60,000 nucleotides of DNA, taken from assembly GCF_964204645.1 (NCBI RefSeq), contig NC_134032.1:5887175-5947174 (forward strand), given 5' to 3'. Of the stretch, positions 44,576-57,944 are shown piece after piece. The translations under genes were made by a program, and so were the position numbers. The first letter of the stretch is position 1. Every line of letters begins with the position of its first letter. The stretch is from Tubulanus polymorphus. Lineage: Eukaryota > Nemertea > Palaeonemertea > Tubulaniformes > Tubulanidae. The notes under the pieces are model-generated. The model had not been told where the DNA came from. It was given only the letters and a program-made list of their open reading frames with translations, and made no database searches.

Positions 44576-45001
44576 TTAACGTGTTAACCTACCTTTACTT
44601 TCGATTTGGTTGACAGCTGATATCCCATCCCAATTTGGCGCTCCAACAAAAAATTCGACTATCGCCGAAGTTGCCTCGTCCAACGATTTTGGAGGTGGCC
44701 CACCACCGGTTTTTGCGGCTACGTTTTTCATGGTCATCTTCTCTTGTTTCGCCTTTTTTTGACAGTTCTTCCAACAAATTTTTATTTCAAGGCCACTCCT
44801 CGTGGCGACTCCTAAACTAGAGACGGATCTTGCAATTTCGCTCCATTTCTTTTGTTTACTTACGTTCGTAATTCTTTTCGCGTAGTCAAAATGACCATAC
44901 AGCACATCGTAATTGTTTTTGACTAGATCTACTATCATGTTCTTCTCCTCTCGAGTGAAATTTTGTTTACGCTTGAGATCCGCGCTCTCCATTTTTTGCA
45001 T
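44576..45001 (-). CDS. Myb/SANT-like DNA-binding protein of a PIF/Harbinger element
   Basis: A 141-residue protein. The N-terminal half has a trihelix/Myb-like domain: RKQNFTREEKNMIVDLV, then the second helix region KKWSEIARSVSSLG and the third with EIKICWKNCQKKAKQE. Such proteins are the usual second gene of PIF/Harbinger elements, where they help the transposase enter the nucleus and bind the ends. The tail after GGGPPPKSLDEAT is typical of this family too. It could also be a host gene of the same family, but the transposase remnant close by favours the transposon. Confidence 0.75.
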   Translation of the reverse strand: MQKMESADLKRKQNFTREEKNMIVDLVKNNYDVLYGHFDYAKRITNVSKQKKWSEIARSVSSLGVATRSGLEIKICWKNCQKKAKQEKMTMKNVAAKTGGGPPPKSLDEATSAIVEFFVGAPNWDGISAVNQIESKGRLTR

Positions 45002-45004
45002 TGG

Positions 45005-46600
45005 TTGACGTCTATGACGTCATGCCAATGCTAGTAAAATGGATCGAAAATAGTAGTACGAAAAAATAGCGCCGACTCTTCTCATTTTCATAGTAACTTC
45101 AAATTATCACTCCGTTCACGTAAAACATTAGAAACAGCTGAAAATGACTAAAAAAATTGTTTCAATTATTCCCCACAACATAGCGTCGCCAGATTTCTGA
45201 TTAAATGGTCCAAAAAGGTATTCGATCGCATTTTTCTCGTTCATTATCTGGTAGATGTGAGCGGGTTAAACAATCGCGTAGCGATATGTCCGCATTGACA
45301 TTGGCAGTAAAGAATGGGGAACAGCGTCTTCTGAATAGAAAAACCTAAAATTATGTACCTCCGGTTTATAAATATCACAGTGTTTGGATATCACTGTTAT
45401 TCCAACTATCAGTATCCATGGGATTAGTTGGGATTAATTCTCAGCGTCAGAATACGTATTTCTAGAGCAGTGGAACGACAGCCTACTCGTGACTGAAACC
45501 CGTATGTGATCGTGCGGGAACGCCTTTACTTAAAGGCCGACTCAAATGGAGGTCCAAAAACCCACCGGTTGGTACTTGAGATTTGCAGTGCAGGCCACAT
45601 CCCACTAGCAACTAGCAAGCGGTAGTTTGTTTATAGTGTTTACTGGAACACATCTGGCTCACACCAGTATCACACAGTATCACAGTGACACATAAAAAAA
45701 AAACTTTTTTCGTATACGTTTGATATCATTGCTCTGATTTTGTAGATGTTTTTTATAAGAATTCCTCCAGTAATAATGGAGTTGAACATAAAATCTGTAT
45801 TTTCAATTTATTCAATTTTTGTCCAATTTTGATGAAATTTTCACACATTGTTACTCATGAGGAGTTAAGATGATATATAAATTTTCAGTTTGATACAACT
45901 TTCAGGTCAAAAGTTTTCTAACCCCCAAAATTACGCACTAGAGAGCTGCAACTGTTTTGTTTATATAGGTTTATGACTACAGGTCACTGTGCTCTCTGTG
46001 GTGAGGTGAATAACTCCTCCCAGCTTGTCATTCAAAGATTACAAAATTTGAAGAACGCACTGAGTAAATTGCTAATTTATGCATGAAGGAGGGCTTAAAC
46101 TAAATTTTAAGCCATAGATATGACTATATTACATGTATACACATATCCCTGACAAAAAGGAGGGTCCAAATCGGTTAACTGACAGAGATATTACGGAAAT
46201 TCCAGTTTCAACGGCGGAGCTCTTGGGTTCACAGATACTGCCATGTCTGACAGATGATGAGCCTTTTATACTCGAAGTCGGCCTTTAAGTTAAAACCATT
46301 TCATGATGACACGAAACATCGAACGGTAAACGGTAGGCTACCACCATGATACGATATCACCAATAAAGATGGATCATTTTATTCAATTTTACCAGAGTTG
46401 TTTATTGGAGGAAAAATATTATTGTTAAGTACGCCGAAAACAACCATGTTGTATTATCGATTGTAAAATTAGATTCGGCTATATTCTAATATAAGTTTTC
46501 TTTTTAGGACGCCCTACCCGCCTGCTGCGCACTCATAAGGTGGTAGCACCCTCTTTCGCTTTGTAATGCGCGCCGGGAAAAATACCTTTTATTATCATTT
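45005..46600. other. Gene-poor stretch
   Basis: No recognisable gene, tandem array or RNA. It may contain old transposon sequence. Confidence 0.35.
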
Positions 46601-46607
46601 CCATGTG

Positions 46608-47800
46608 TTAAACATCAGTGATTGAATTTACGCGTTCTTTGTCGTAAATTGCAATATTGCGATGGTTATTTGCCGCAGCTGTAGTTTTTTGGAATTGAAT
46701 CGAGCGGCCTCGGTAGCTCAGTGAGATAAGGCGTGATGCTGTTGAATCCACTATCATTGCTGAGTGACAGATATTAGATCTAAGTTTTCGGCTTAGCAGT
46801 TTCAGTGGATTTAGGAGTTTTTGAGTTTTAGTAACCAGATGTACGATGTGTTCATGAAAATTAAGGTTTTGATCAAGAATAAGGCCTAGGTGTTTGTGGG
46901 ATTGTTTTGTAGGGATTATTTCCCCGTCGAAGATGAGATTTGCGTAGTTTGCAGTATTACGTTTCGTAAAGTTGATATTGCAACAGTTGACGGTTTGAAT
47001 TGGAGCCGCCAGATTTTGGCCCAAGATTCAATCTTATTAAGTTCAGTTTGTAGGATTAAACTATTCATATTTGGGTTTTGAGGATTGACTGGCATATAGA
47101 TAGACGTATCGAAATAAAGGTACTGTTAAAACTGTCTGGTAAGTCATTTATATATAAAAGGAATAACAGGGGCCCTAAGATAGATCCCTGGGGTACAGAG
47201 GTATTAACGTATCCGATGGGGGTAAGTTCAGAGAAGATTCCATTCACTTTCACTTGGATTCGGCAATTAGATAGGTAGGAGGAGATAAGATCATGTATTT
47301 TGCCGTCAAATCCATATGCTTTTAGCTTGTTAATAATTTATGAGGTAGTGTATCAAAGGCAGCTGATATGTCAAGAAAAGCCGCCCGAACATCAAGTCCC
47401 TGTTCTAATTTGGAATTAATAAAGGCCGAAATAGATAGTAGTTGGTCAGTAGTACTATGACCAGGAAGAAAACCTGACTGGTTTGAGAAAATTAAATTAT
47501 TATTTATAACATGATTGTATATATTTTGATAAATCAATCTTTCAAACAGTTTTGAAATGGTGCAGAGAAGAGAAATTGGTCGATAATTGTTAGGGTCATC
47601 ACGAGCGTCCTTTGTATGGATTTTACTGAAACTTGAGCGATTTTCCATATATCGGGAAAATTACTGCGATCGGCTAAAGTATTAAAGAGACGTGCTAGCA
47701 CTGGTGAAATGGCATTAGCAGACAATTTCAACATACTATTAGTTATTCTGTCATGACCGCGCGATTTGTTGACATCAAGTTCTAGCCAAGTTATAACCAC
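46608..47800 (-). pseudogene. Non-LTR retrotransposon RT relic
   Basis: Read on the minus strand, the pieces are in order: DVNKSRGHDRITNSMLKLSA, FPDIWKIAQVSVK, NQSGFLPGHSTTDQL, FLDISAAFDTLPHKLL, SVPQGSILGPLLFLLYINDL, a decayed active-site region and KHLGLILDQNLNFHEH. Frame changes occur near 47340, 47540, 47640 and 47080. It belongs to the same broad group as the split copy at 26155-41941 (shared AAFDTLPH and SGFL-GHST) but is clearly a different lineage copy. Neither endonuclease nor 3' end is present. Confidence 0.88.
46708..46750 (+). ncRNA. tRNA-like fragment, possible SINE head
   Basis: GCCTCGGTAGCTCAGTGAGA followed by TAAGGCGTGATGCTG resembles the 5' half of a tRNA with its A box (TAGCTCAG). 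It interrupts the retrotransposon relic. No B box or 3' half is visible, so it is not a functional tRNA gene. A tRNA-derived SINE fragment is the simplest reading. Confidence 0.35.
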
Positions 47801-48059
47801 TTAATACCACAGTATAATCTACCAATGATTCAAGGCCCACGGGCCTCTTGTGCGACAATGTATTACGAGGAATGATACCTTATGGGTAGCTAATTCTGAA
47901 TTAACTTCGGAGATAATTCGAATAAGTTAATTTTTCGCTAATTCGCGTTTGTGAAACAGATTTAATCATCGAATTAACTTATTCGAATTAAGCATTTTTG
48001 ATTCGAATTATTACATATTTCGAATCAAAAGTTAATTCCCGTTCGTGAAACCGGGCCCT

Positions 48060-51000
48060 GATATCGGTCTCAACGACTGTCAGACCACATCACTGCATAG
48101 TCGATATAAGCTACCGATCGGCACGGAGGTCAACTTACTACCGTTCAGGAGTTCTCAACATCAACCGATGAGGACCTTGCACCACCAACCATCCCGCTAG
48201 ATGGCGTGCGTATCAATAGGGCAACTCTATCAAAATTTAGTTCATTTCCAACCTTCAGCTAGATTTTTTAACCTCCAACAAAATAAGAAACATTGGTCGT
48301 ATCGTTGTTTGAGATTAAAAAGAAAAAAATTTTTGTTTAAGATGAATAGAAGATCCAGCATTAAGTCGAGAAAAAAGACGAAAACTTCTGTAGAACGTGA
48401 ATAATGAAGAAGGTCTTCTTTGCTTAACGTCATTCAGATCTTGGTTTCCCAATTAGAAAAATCCTATTTGTTTGTTCACAGCCATTGAAGTGTTGCCCGC
48501 ACCCTGTTAGCAGCCATCAGGACTCGCTTTTCATTCATTCCCACGCCTAAACCTTTGGCTTGTTTATTTGCACATGGTATTTTGCAGCCATAAGAATTCA
48601 ACTTGCTTGTTGCTCAGCATTGATAGCGAATGCAACAGCATCACGCCTTACCGCGCTGAGTTCTTGGTGACTTCTTACTGCCTTGCAGCTGTATTGAAAT
48701 TTGAAAATAACCAATGACCAAAAAGACTAGCATGCACACATTTTGTATCAACGGTCGTTGGTGATACCTTAAATATTTGATATGACATGCCTTAAACCGT
48801 TCCTTGGTTGAAGTAGTTTCTTTGGAGCTTCCGCGTCAACCATACCGTAATGGGCATCGCGTGCGTACGTGCTGTTGCGTGCTGTAAATTGCTACTTTCA
48901 TCCGCCGTACAATTAATAAACCACAATTAGTGGGCTACTGCCGTCTTGAACCGTAAAAGACATTTTTACAGATCACTTTTTGTCAGTTAAATTCATCGTC
49001 AATTGATATACCCGTGATCTGAAGAAAAAAAGGCTTAACGAATTCTGGAATTATCATTACGAAAAAAAGATCGCTTTTTAGAATCTATGGTAATGTCTAA
49101 TGGATGACTTTTGTTTTTTTCAGCGAAGTTTCGCTTAATTTTATGAGTAAATGTATAGGCAAACGGTCTTTATAGTAAGACTCCAAAAATTGGGAATGCA
49201 CGGGCTTGATCATCAATATATTACATATACCAGTTTGGTACCGATTCGAAGAATTGAAAGAATCTCAAGAAAATGGACCCATTTTGTGAAATTTCGTGAA
49301 TTTTACCATTTTCGCAGGTCTCTTTTCACAACTTGGACATGAAAAAGATTTCACCCTCGCTATTGTGGAATCTCTGTAATGTGATTGAAAGCATTTTTAT
49401 CATCTAGAATCGATAAAGTAGTGCAATCAAAAAGATCTAAGTTGTTTTCATTGTTCAGTTTACGGCATGAGAATACTGATATATTGGCTGGGAAATAAAA
49501 TTTGGGGATTTTTTACCTCGAGGGATTTTCTGGGAAGGATTTTTCCCTAGGTATTCTGTTAACCCATGGGATTTCTATCTAAATTCGTATCATATATATC
49601 CACCTTTTACTTCTTAGAATCAAATTGTCATAATACTGGTTTCATATACGCTGTCATGTTTTATTAGCATTGTCTCCGTACTAATCATTTTTGCAAATAT
49701 TATATAAAATCGAAGTATTTGAATAACAAACCTTTGTTTTGACAAACATCCGACATATCACGATATTGACCATGTATATTTGTTTTAAAATATGTCGACA
49801 TTACATTGTTGTAATCAGCATTTATACCATCAACGGATTCAGGACCCATTTCCACAGTTATCGTGATCCAGCTCCACACAGTGGGATCCAGTTCAATAGT
49901 TGTGAGTTAAAATTTGACTCGACAGACTCATCAAAAATGAGCTAACTTAATCTTTAACACGGAAATTTGGAACTGGATCCCAATGGGAACTGGATCACGA
50001 ACTGAGTTAACAGTTGGCCCTAGCCTTTAGTAATCATTTACTCCAAGTTCAAGCTCACAACTTCGCCACTGGATCTCGTTTTACATCGTGTGTATATTTT
50101 ATGTAGAACCTGGGAGTTTTGCAATAAATGACTGTTGATATATTGGTGTGAAACCTTTGATCCTGTATATACCCAAGACCATATAATAACCATAATGTAG
50201 GTTTTATATAATTTTTCGATATTGAGGATGAGTACCATTTTGTCTTAATCTCACCTGCATTTTCTGACTTGAGGCTAGATTATAATATAGCGAGAAATTG
50301 CTGGACAAACGGGAATAAAGATATATTCACATCACTTGATTTCCAGTACCAACAAAATCAGGATATCCAATTTAGAATGTTTGATATATCAGCAGTATTT
50401 CGGACTTTTGCTATTTGATAAATGTCCGATAGAAAAGATGATAGTTTAGGTAGGGCCGAATGGTTAGACTAAAAGTTAATGTAATTGTGTCAATATCTTA
50501 ATACGCGATGAAAACTGTGGTTTTTCTGTATAATATGCCGAGTATCTGGGACAATGATGGCTAAAGCTAGTTCGGGGCGAGTAACGCGATGATTCTAGTT
50601 CCCCGTGTTCAATTAACGTCCAGTGGTCTTCATCTATTTGTTCAACAAATGAAGTTTGCGCGTGAAATTGTTCCGACGGCGTCCAAGAGACATTCAATTA
50701 GTCGTGAGTGCGCGAAAAATGGAAATCGAAGTATATCAATTGTGGACGATAATGCGACGAATGGACTCGGCATGTAAAGACTAAAAGACAATGATGTTTA
50801 CTTCGTATGCACGTAATACATTTTGTATATTGCTTTAATGGGTTAGCGGTAATATTCTTCTAAGAATTCCCTTAGGTAAGAATGTCCTTAGGTAAAACAG
50901 AATAGAATATCTGTATTTCGAACCAGTAATTGATTCCCAAAATAAAATACCACTCCATATACTGCAAGAAAATGCTAAAGCAAGGCTTGACTGTACTCGC

Positions 51001-53130
51001 AAGAAGACTACCTCATTCTAAGAAGCTAAATCAGAGCGATGTGCAAGAAAATAACGTGTGTCCGACGAGATTGGATAACACTTAACTGGTATACTCATGT
51101 GATTTGAGTTTTCAAGTTGATGAGCGCAGCTTAAACTGATGATTGTAGTACGTAAAAGGGTAATCCTCTTACGTGTCTTCTAATAACCTTTATCAATTTC
51201 TTTGATAATGAGGCTTACTTAAAACCTTGAAACGTTTCGGTTAGAAGAATAAATCTATTCGAACACCGTTGATTTCGGGTTCGTTTATCCATGGTGTTTA
51301 TACTGAAATGATCATAATTATGAATAATGGTGAGTAACATCAAATAAGAATGCAACTTTTCTAAAAAGTTATGTTTTTAGATTTAAGAAACGCAGTCCCA
51401 CGAAGACTGATTAACGTTCCATAAAATGTTTCAATCCGAAATAACAATAATGGAAATTTCGTACTAATGGACCGGACGGTGTAAAAACGGCTTCTGCTAT
51501 ATTTCAAGGCGTCGATAAGCGTTCAGGTCAACTAACTTGCTAACTTAAATCATTGTTGATTTAACGATTTAAATCTACGAAGTTGATTGATGATTTCCTG
51601 AAGATATACGAATGTACAGTGAAACGTGCCTTAAGTACCGGACACACCGTATATTTCCACGAAATAGGAAGATTGTCGTAGTTCATTTTTATATGTAAGT
51701 TGACTTGTGTAATTGCGATCGTTTCACCAATCAGCCAAGTCTTCCGAAGCGCAGGTACGTGACCAACTAGTGACATTAATTTCACGGCCATTTCGCCATA
51801 TGTATAATATGAATCCCAGCGGTTACAATAACATTTAAGTGGTCGTTACACCGTCCGTATGTTCCTGACTTTTGTGCGTGACTATAAAGGCTAATTCGTT
51901 ATGGATGGAATCCCGATAAACCTCGAAAAAATTCGCAACTTATATATCGCAATAGCCACTTACTGCAAGAAGAGCGTGGCCATAGAAAGTGTAGTACTGG
52001 ACCTACACGTATCGGACTAGTTCCACAGTTCTAGGACTGACTTGACTCAAGATTTGTCTAACACCTACGGCCTTTGACGCCATTTATTCAAAATTACTGG
52101 ATCCGCTTCTTTGGTGCACGAAATCCAAACCTAACACACAAATAAAGAAATGCACAGTCCTCGGATGGCTTCGGCGTTAGAACATCAGATACGACGAATA
52201 GACAACATACCTCCACATATTGAAATTTCAACAGTTATATGCTTTCGGCGTCGGGAAAATTACGCGTTGTGTCATAATGCCCTAATCAGGTTCATAACAG
52301 TTCTATAATTTATACTAGGTACTAGTCGGTTTTCCAATTGAAATAAGAGGCCCTGTTTGATGAAGTTTTATGCCGCGTAACGCTGTGTAGTACATACTGT
52401 ATATGCTCGTCAGCACGAGTCTTTCAAATTTTTTTTTACGGAGAATCTAGAAGGATTTAGATGTATGTGATATCTGCGTATTAGTATTACGAATATAGGG
52501 AAAAAGGTGCCAAGGAAATAATGGCCGATGAAAATTTGACGAAGTAAGATTTATGAGAATTGGGGATGAAACTAACTACCAGCAATGTTAATAATGACAT
52601 TCGTTCAGCTTTATATTCAATGATATTATTTATTTTTGATGAGGGATATTATATAGTTTGAGTAAAACAATACGGATTCATAAGATGAATTCAGAATAAT
52701 ACATAGAGATACGAAAAGCTGGAATTTACTGTAAGCCAATCGGTCGATCTTGTATGCAACATCAAAGTGGAAATCATATTCATTGTAAAACAGCAAAAAC
52801 AAGTCAGTAGTAAGACATTTAGAATTTAGTAATATTAACTGTAGAATTCATATGAACTGATGACATATCTGGTAACAAATATACCTAGAATACCTGTTAG
52901 AAATTAGTAAAGATGTCGGATTTGATAGTCATACGTGTACATTTGAGTAGATAGCAGAAATACATGAAGTAGGTATATTATTAGGTATTAAGTAGTAATA
53001 ATAGTTAGTAATATGCGGTGATTTAACGGTAATACCAGCAGAATAAAGTACTCGTACCAGCAGGTCGGACTAGGTATTTTTGCTAGTGGAATTAACTGCA
53101 GAATTTTGCCTGAATAAATTCGCAGAAAGA
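48060..53130. other. Long gene-poor stretch
   Basis: No recognisable protein-coding gene. Short frames (48201-48404, 49151-49342, 50476-50777, 51561-51791) have no motif, and some are lysine/arginine-rich by composition only. Apart from the inverted repeat at 49861-50000 I see no element. This may be mostly host non-coding DNA. Confidence 0.45.
49861..50000. mobile_element. 140-bp inverted-repeat unit
   Basis: It begins TCGTGATCCAG and ends CTGGATCACGA. Inside, GGGATCCAGTTC and GAACTGGATCCC are also inverted, so the arms match over about 35 bp with some differences. No coding content. It could be a small MITE. No target duplication is evident. Confidence 0.5.
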
Positions 53131-53140
53131 AGTAATCTTA

Positions 53141-53310
53141 CGTGTAGAATTTAGTGCTAATACGTGTAGAATCTAATATTAATACGTGTAGAATTTAGTA
53201 CTACGTATATAATTCAATATCAATACTTTTAGAATGTAGTACTAATACGTGTAGATTGTAGAGCTAACACGTGTAGAATTTAGTACTAATACGAGTAGAT
53301 TATAGATATT
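53141..53310. repeat. Imperfect ~23-bp tandem repeat
   Basis: About seven diverged units of ACGTGTAGAATTTAGTACTA with spacing near 23 bp. Non-coding. Confidence 0.8.
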
Positions 53311-53599
53311 TATTTCGATATTTATTCATTTCGTCAAAGTAATTATAATACTTGTATGACAATCTTTCATTGATTTTACCACTGGCGTTCTATCTCAAAA
53401 TGTACATACATATCTTTTACATTTAAGTAACCCTTAGAAGCAATTTTCGTCCCTTAAACATCTGTCGGAGAAATTTTCCAATACGCTTTAAGAGATGGTT
53501 GGATGTTGTGTTCATCAAATCTATGAATTTATAAATGCTCGGATTATTCCAATAGTATTGGGGAAGAAAATTACTTCTTGGGGTGTTATAGTGGGTATT

Positions 53600-56150
53600 C
53601 ATCTTCAATTTGAATCGAGTTCAACTACACAAACGGTTTTCGCGTGGGATCCGTGGCCTGGTCCATCTACCACTTTCTATCATAAGGTCATGGCTTCCAC
53701 GGCGGAATTTACTGAAAGCAGTTACTAAACTAGGATCATTAATATCAAGGTATTTCTCGTAGATAAAGGATGACTTAAAATACTTATATGTATAACATTT
53801 GCGGCTGGTTTCAAAAGAGTTAGACCAGTTTTGGATAAATTGGTCTTTTGCTCGACAAGTTTTATAAGAAAGGTGGCATTTCCTGCAACCTGGGAAATCC
53901 AAAAATTCCCAAGACCTAAATTATTAAATAAATCACGCATTTTGGACGCCCAATGAGATATGAGAGGGTTGTTGTTAATCTGGTTCAGGAGTAATTGGTA
54001 GCTTTTGTGGAGCAGCGTCGAGTGTGGGGCTTTCAATATTTTCACCCAAAATTCGGTAGCATAAATTTTAGCATGAATATACAGCGGGAAACGACCAAGT
54101 TCTCCGTAAACCATAACATATAGGAGTACTACTGCGGACACGAAGCAAATATTTGCAAAATGTTGGATGTATAGACTCAATAGCGTTAAGGTTATCAAAA
54201 GCCCATATTGGACTACTATAAACCAATACAGACTTGACTAGAGACTCAAAAATATCTAGTTTAACCTCAGGAGATAGAGGTCTAGCATTCAGCAGGTACT
54301 TTTTTCAGCGATAAGAAGGCTCGCGATCCTTGATCAGCAAGGGCTTTGATGGCTGCTGTGTGTTTACCATTATTTGATATCATAAGTGCGATACCGTTAT
54401 AGTAACAAGCTAGAGCATTTCTGGTATTTCTTCTTAGTCCTATTTTCATAACTTTGGTCTTTTCAGTATTTACATTGAGTCTCATCTTTGTATAATATTC
54501 AAATAGAATGTCCATACATCGCTGTAGAGCTTCAGGGGATTCTGCCAGAATAACAGTGTCATCTGCGTATAAGAGGATATAGAGTTTAAAAAGTTGCAAA
54601 TCGATCCCTGTGTGACCATTATCAATGAAATATTGCTCCATATCGTTGATATATAAATTAAATAATACAAGGGAGATGCATTCGCCTTGTCTGACCCCGA
54701 TGGTACATTTATAGAAACTGGAATTAAACCCATTATTTTTTACACACGATTCGTTGTTGGCGTACATAGATTTTATAATATTATATAACTTACCAGTAAT
54801 ACCAGCTTCTAGTAATTGTTTCCAGAGAATATCATGGTTTATTGAATCAAAAGCTTTGGAAAAATCCACAAACCCTAGACAGGCGTTCGTTTTGTTGTTC
54901 TTTACACTATAGTAAATAGCAGACGACAGGACGAACGATTGCTGTGTTTTACCATTGTTTGATCGAAAACCAGCCTGGGAATTTATAAACAACGTGATAA
55001 GTTTCAGTCCAGTGAATAAGACGTGTGTTTAGAATTAGGAAATGATTTTTCCAAAGCAACTTAGAACTGTGATTCCGCGGTAGTTGTTTGGATCAGAAGT
55101 CGATCCTTTCTTATGGATTGGAGATATGCGGCCCTTACTCCAGCTTTGGGATAAATACCAGTCTGAAGTATAACATTGAAATATCTAGTTAGAGTAGGGG
55201 ATAAAATATCGGCTGCTGTAATCAGCATTTCACGTTATATTGTCCGTCGCAGAATTGACTTCGTCAAAACCCGGGCTTTGATTAAGGACTATACAGTCAA
55301 TAGAGGAGGTCAACTGGTCGTTGAATTCCGTACGACGGACAGTATCAATAAATTTGTTTTCAATCTGTTCATTCCATACGTATCGCACTGGGACTTTGTC
55401 GTATCGTTGATTCTACGTGATAAGCGGCTCTTATCGTTTGGCTTTTTTGAAAGAGATGGATAGTGGGGCATGGTCAGAGAAATATTGACAATCCAAAATC
55501 TCAAAGTCTCCGAGGATGCGAATGGCTGAGAAATTATCTAGGCAGTAATCAACAACACAACAGCCATTGGCTTGAAAATTTGTTCTTATCCTTAAAGGAC
55601 CTCCCATTCAATACAATCATTTCTGTACTTTTACACAGTTCTAATAGCTCATTTCCTTGTACATTACATGCTCTGTCTAAAGAGCTTCTTTGAATTGAAA
55701 ATTGGTGTTATCATCGAAAAAAAGACAAAATGTCATTATTTAGCTCAGAATTATCAGTAAGATCTTCGGGTTTAGCATCATGGATAAGGCCCGATTCACT
55801 CGAAGTGCGGGCGTTGAAATCCCCTATGATAATTACATTGCCCTCGATACTTTATGCCAATACTTTGATCTCTAGCGTGGCTAAGGTATCCTGGCGCAGG
55901 CGCCGATTGTTATCAGTAGGCGAAATGTATGCTATAAAAAATATATGTGTCTTGATTCAATTTGAAAAAAAAACTTTATCGACTGATCCATATGATATCC
56001 GGATATTCAGAAGAGATAAACTTTAAGCCGCATTCTAGTTCGGATCGATAAGGTATAAGGAGACCACCTGAGTTCCTTTTTGCTCTTGGTGGTTTCTTTC
56101 GGGTACTTTGGAAGTAGGAGAATCCATCAGGGTTGTGAAATGTTAAGTCA
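53600..56150 (-). pseudogene. Non-LTR retrotransposon ORF2 (endonuclease, RT, C-terminal part), decayed
   Basis: In minus-strand order: an endonuclease piece (about 56050-55600) with NVIIIGDFNARTSSESG; a long RT frame (54282-54992) with NSQAGFRSNNGKTQQSF, FVDFSKAFDSINHDILW, GVRQGECISLVLFNLYIND, YADDTVILAES and LNVNTEKTKVM; then the post-RT part (53725-54198) with YGELGRFPLYIHAKIYATEF. The YADD active site is intact, but stops and frame changes separate the domains (near 54250, 55000-55170 and in the endonuclease). The post-RT pattern marks a lineage different from the two other non-LTR relics here. ORF1 of the same copy probably lies at 58330-59093. Confidence 0.9.
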
Positions 56151-56201
56151 CTTTTAGCCCACTTGGGACTTTAGTCCCAGCGGGCTATTGCGTTCACTTG
56201 T

Positions 56202-56244
56202 CGTCCGTCCGTCCGTCCGTCCGTCCGTCCGTCCGTCCGTCCGT
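56202..56244. repeat. (CCGT)n microsatellite
   Basis: About ten uninterrupted CGTC tetranucleotides. On the minus strand they give the run DGRTDGRTDGRT in a short open frame, which is an artefact of the repeat. Confidence 0.95.
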
Positions 56245-56580
56245 AGAAGGAATCCAGTTATTTTGGGAAGTTTTGAAGACGCTTCAATGTAATGTCTTGA
56301 TATTTGGGTTACACAGGTATCTACCATACATACATCTTCAGCCCAAAAACTGGCCCAGTCAGAATCAAGATGGCTGACTGGCAGCCATTGTTGATCGCCA
56401 AAGTCAGCACTTTTTACACGTTTTTGAACTTTTTGAGGGAAATTTTGAAGACGCTTCAATCAATTACCTTGATCTTTCGTATATACTTGAATCCCCCCAG
56501 GGCCCATCAGCTTAACAAAAATTGGGTCGATCGGACTCAAGATGGCCGTCCTATGACCTTTTTAGTACCCAAAAATGTCA

Positions 56581-57944
56581 ATTTTGGCCCGAATTCTGAG
56601 TCCTGTAGCTTCCTATTGGTTTGGCGTTTCTCATTGCAATTGCTGATGGGTATTCTTTGGAAAGGGATGTTTTATACCTGAGATAGGTATTTTTGATCAG
56701 CCAATTATGATGCAATTGGCGGCCATCTTGGTGTTATCGGTACTCGTTCGTACGTGGGAAAATGTTTTTCGACATTATATTGATACCTAAGCATATTTTG
56801 TTACCGCAATGAATGAGAAAATTGTAGCGTATAAGGTCTTCTATGATTGTGGTGAGTTTCAAGGTCATTAGTTCTTGTATATGGCCACCAGGGGTGTTGA
56901 ACGATATAATATCATAGTATTTCTATGTTTTATTTGTACCAATGCATATTTTGTTACCACAATCAATTGCGAAGTTGTAGCTCATGACATCGCCTATAAT
57001 TGTGGTCTGTTTCAAGGACATTAGTTATTTTATATGGTCACCAGGGGCATTGAATAGTGGAATAACTTAGTATTTCCTCATTATATATATATATTGGTGC
57101 CTAGGCATATTTTGTTAACATGATCAATTGCAAAGTTGTAGTTCATGACATGTTCAATGATTGTGGCGAGTTTCATGGTCATTGGGTTTTGAATATTGTC
57201 ACCAGGGGGCGTTGAATTGTAGAATAACTTAGTATTTCCATATTAACTTGGTAACGAGGCATATTTTGGCCCGAATTCTGAGTCCTGTAGCTTCCTATTG
57301 GTTTGGCATTTCTCATTGCAATTGCTGATGGGTATTCTTTGGAAAGGGATGTTTTATACCTGAGATAGGTATTTTTGATCAGCCAATTATGATGCAATTG
57401 GCGGCCATCTTGGTGTTATCGGTACTCATTCGTACGTGGGAAAATGTTTTTCGACATTATATTGATACCTAAGCATATTTTGTAACCGCAATGAATGAGA
57501 AAATTGTAGCGTATAAGGTCTTCTATGATTGTGGTGAGTTTCAAGGTCATTAGTTCTTGTATATGGCCACCAGGGGTGTTGAACGATATAATATCATAGT
57601 ATTTCTATATTTTATTTGTACCAATGCATATTTTGTTACCACAATCAATTGCAAAGTTGTAGCTCATGACATCGCCTATAATTGTGGTCTGTTTCAAGGA
57701 CATTAGTTATTCTATATGGTCACCAGGGGCATTGAATAGTGGAATAACTTAGTATTTCCTCATTATATATATATTGGTGCCTAGGCATATTTTGTTAACA
57801 TGATCAATTGCAAAGTTGTAGTTCATGACATGTTCAATGATTGTGGCGAGTTTCATGGTCATTGGGTTTTGAATATTGTCACCAGGGGGCGTTGAATTGT
57901 AGAATAACTTAGTATTTCCATATTAACTTGGTAACGAGGCATAT
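56581..57944. repeat. 682-bp direct tandem duplication
   Basis: Two copies (56581-57262 and 57263-57944) begin at ATTTTGGCCCGAATTCTGAG and are about 99 percent identical by eye, with a handful of substitutions and a TA-repeat length change. The junction falls at the short sequence GCATATTTTG, which also starts the internal subrepeats. This fits unequal crossing over between subrepeats. A recent event. Confidence 0.9.

Larger units (their letters stand above)
43618..48059. mobile_element. Probable PIF/Harbinger element remnant bracketed by an 18-bp inverted repeat
   Basis: GGGCCCGGTTTCACGAAC at 43618-43635 is perfectly inverted at 48042-48059. Between them lie the two proteins expected of PIF/Harbinger elements, a transposase piece (plus) and a Myb-like protein (minus), together with an unrelated non-LTR relic. 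Near the right end the sequence at 47880-48041 is full of TTCGAATTA inverted motifs, as in MITE ends. Three-base flanks (CCA and TGA) do not match, so the bracketed block may be two separate insertions rather than one element. Confidence 0.5.

Noticed and set aside
46708-46750. Functional tRNA gene
   Set aside because: Only a 5'-half-like stretch with an A box is present; there is no T arm or acceptor 3' side.
56154-56459. Minus-strand frame with DGRTDGRT repeats
   Set aside because: Generated by the CCGT microsatellite within a non-coding repeat.
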